A DNA stretch of 6,274 nucleotides from a bacterium (GTDB taxonomy: Bacteria > JAMCPX01): NCBI GenBank assembly GCA_021815065.1, contig JAKAHI010000088.1:1-6274 (forward strand), given 5' to 3'. Below, piece after piece: positions 5,642-6,274 of this stretch (positions are counted from its first letter, which is position 1; each line of letters starts with the position of its first letter). The translations under genes were made by a program, and so were the position numbers. The notes below the pieces were generated by a model that worked only from the letters and a program-made list of their open reading frames with translations, made no database searches and was not told the origin of the DNA.

Positions 5642-6274
5642 CAGGACAGAGTACTCGCAGTGCATGTTCTTATGGAGCGTGAGCCTGCCGGCCATTCCGC
5701 ACGGCGTATGGCCGAACTCGCCTCGCTCATTCAGGCAGACGGCGGCACGGTCGTTGAAACGCTGACCCTGAAGGTCAGGACACCGAACAGCTCCACGCTG
5801 CTCGGGAGCGGCCAGATAAGCAGACTCGGGGAAGCTGCGGAGAAGTGCAATGCGGACGTCGTTGTCGTGAACAGGGAATTGAATCCCCAGCAGCAGCGCA
5901 ACATAGAAACCGTGATCGATCAGCGGCTGATCATTGACAGGACAAGACTGATCATCGATATATTTGCACGGCATGCCAGCTCCAGGGAAGGAAAACTGGA
6001 GGTGGAAGACGCATTGCTCAGGTACATGCTGCCGAGATTGACCGGAAAGGGCATCGTGATGTCCCAGACCGGAGGCGGCGTTGGAACAAGGGGACCGGGG
6101 GAAACCAAGCTCGAGATGGACAAACGGAGGATCAAGGAGAGACTGGGGAGGAACAAACAACTCATCGAAACCATGAAGAAACAAAGACTGGTGCAGCACG
6201 GCAGGAGGAACAGGACAGGGATCCCGCTCGTTTCACTGGTCGGTTACACGAGTGCAGGGAAATCCACCCTGCTG
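5630..6274 (+). CDS. hflX: GTPase HflX, N-terminal part (3' end outside window)
   Basis: HflX is a GTPase of the Obg/TRAFAC class that binds the 50S subunit and splits or rescues stalled ribosomes; in E. coli it is known from heat stress. The frame is open to the last base and gives 215 residues, about half of the usual protein. The HflX domain is clear: strand RVLAVHVLME (7-16), LLGSGQI (57-63), ELNPQQQRNIE (83-93), IIDRTRLIIDIFARHASSRE (101-120), LLRYMLPRLTG (129-139), and the hallmark GGGVGTRGPGETKLE (148-162). A basic helical linker follows, then the Walker A GYTSAGKS (205-212); the rest of the G domain is off the window. I chose TTG 5630 because it has GGAG six bases upstream and keeps the first strand; it overlaps the hfq stop as TTGA. 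ATG 5672 is the alternative start but would cut that strand. Hfq-HflX adjacency is common in bacteria. Confidence 0.93.
   Translation, partial: MTSRQDRVLAVHVLMEREPAGHSARRMAELASLIQADGGTVVETLTLKVRTPNSSTLLGSGQISRLGEAAEKCNADVVVVNRELNPQQQRNIETVIDQRLIIDRTRLIIDIFARHASSREGKLEVEDALLRYMLPRLTGKGIVMSQTGGGVGTRGPGETKLEMDKRRIKERLGRNKQLIETMKKQRLVQHGRRNRTGIPLVSLVGYTSAGKSTLL

Noticed and set aside
5924..5959. Direct repeat CTGATCAT (two copies 21 bases apart) giving RLIID twice in HflX
   Set aside because: The peptide corresponds to the conserved HflX motif IDRTxLIxDIFA, so the repeat follows from protein conservation and is not an inserted element.

Overview
The window is densely packed bacterial chromosome. 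Five genes all read on the + strand with almost no space between them: the 3' end of guaB (IMP dehydrogenase), complete guaA (GMP synthase), complete dnaE (DNA polymerase III alpha), complete hfq (RNA chaperone) and the 5' part of hflX (ribosome-associated GTPase). Each was recognised from family motifs visible in the translation. The sequence looks slightly GC-rich by eye. Isoleucine is often ATA and arginine often AGG in guaA and dnaE. The DnaE is of the long proteobacterial type, with the PHP domain at the N-terminus. Together these suggest a Gram-negative-type bacterium, perhaps from Desulfobacterota or Nitrospirota; that placement is a weak guess and nothing here fixes it.

Layout: guaB ends at 342 and guaA starts 12 bases later. 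One base separates guaA from dnaE, and dnaE's ribosome binding site lies inside the last codons of guaA. Ten bases separate dnaE from hfq, with a strong GGAGGG there. hflX most likely starts at a TTG (5630) that overlaps the hfq stop codon, and it runs off the window just after the Walker A motif. There is no gene-free stretch longer than 12 bases, and I found no convincing terminator, RNA gene, mobile element or CRISPR array.

Functionally, GuaB and GuaA are the two consecutive steps from IMP to GMP. DnaE is the replicative polymerase. Hfq and HflX are often neighbours in bacteria (miaA-hfq-hflX in enterobacteria), but here dnaE sits in front of hfq. The packing suggests one transcript joining guanine nucleotide supply, replication and RNA/ribosome control, possibly with an extra promoter inside the end of dnaE.

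There is no clearly new system here. The points most worth a second look are: an Hfq whose RNA-binding distal face is altered while its proximal face and rim are kept, with its tail at the N-terminus instead of the C-terminus; ARN-type triplet runs in the start of its own gene; a possible hairpin over the hflX start; and a DnaE with intact PHP metal ligands but unusual residues in several normally conserved polymerase motifs.
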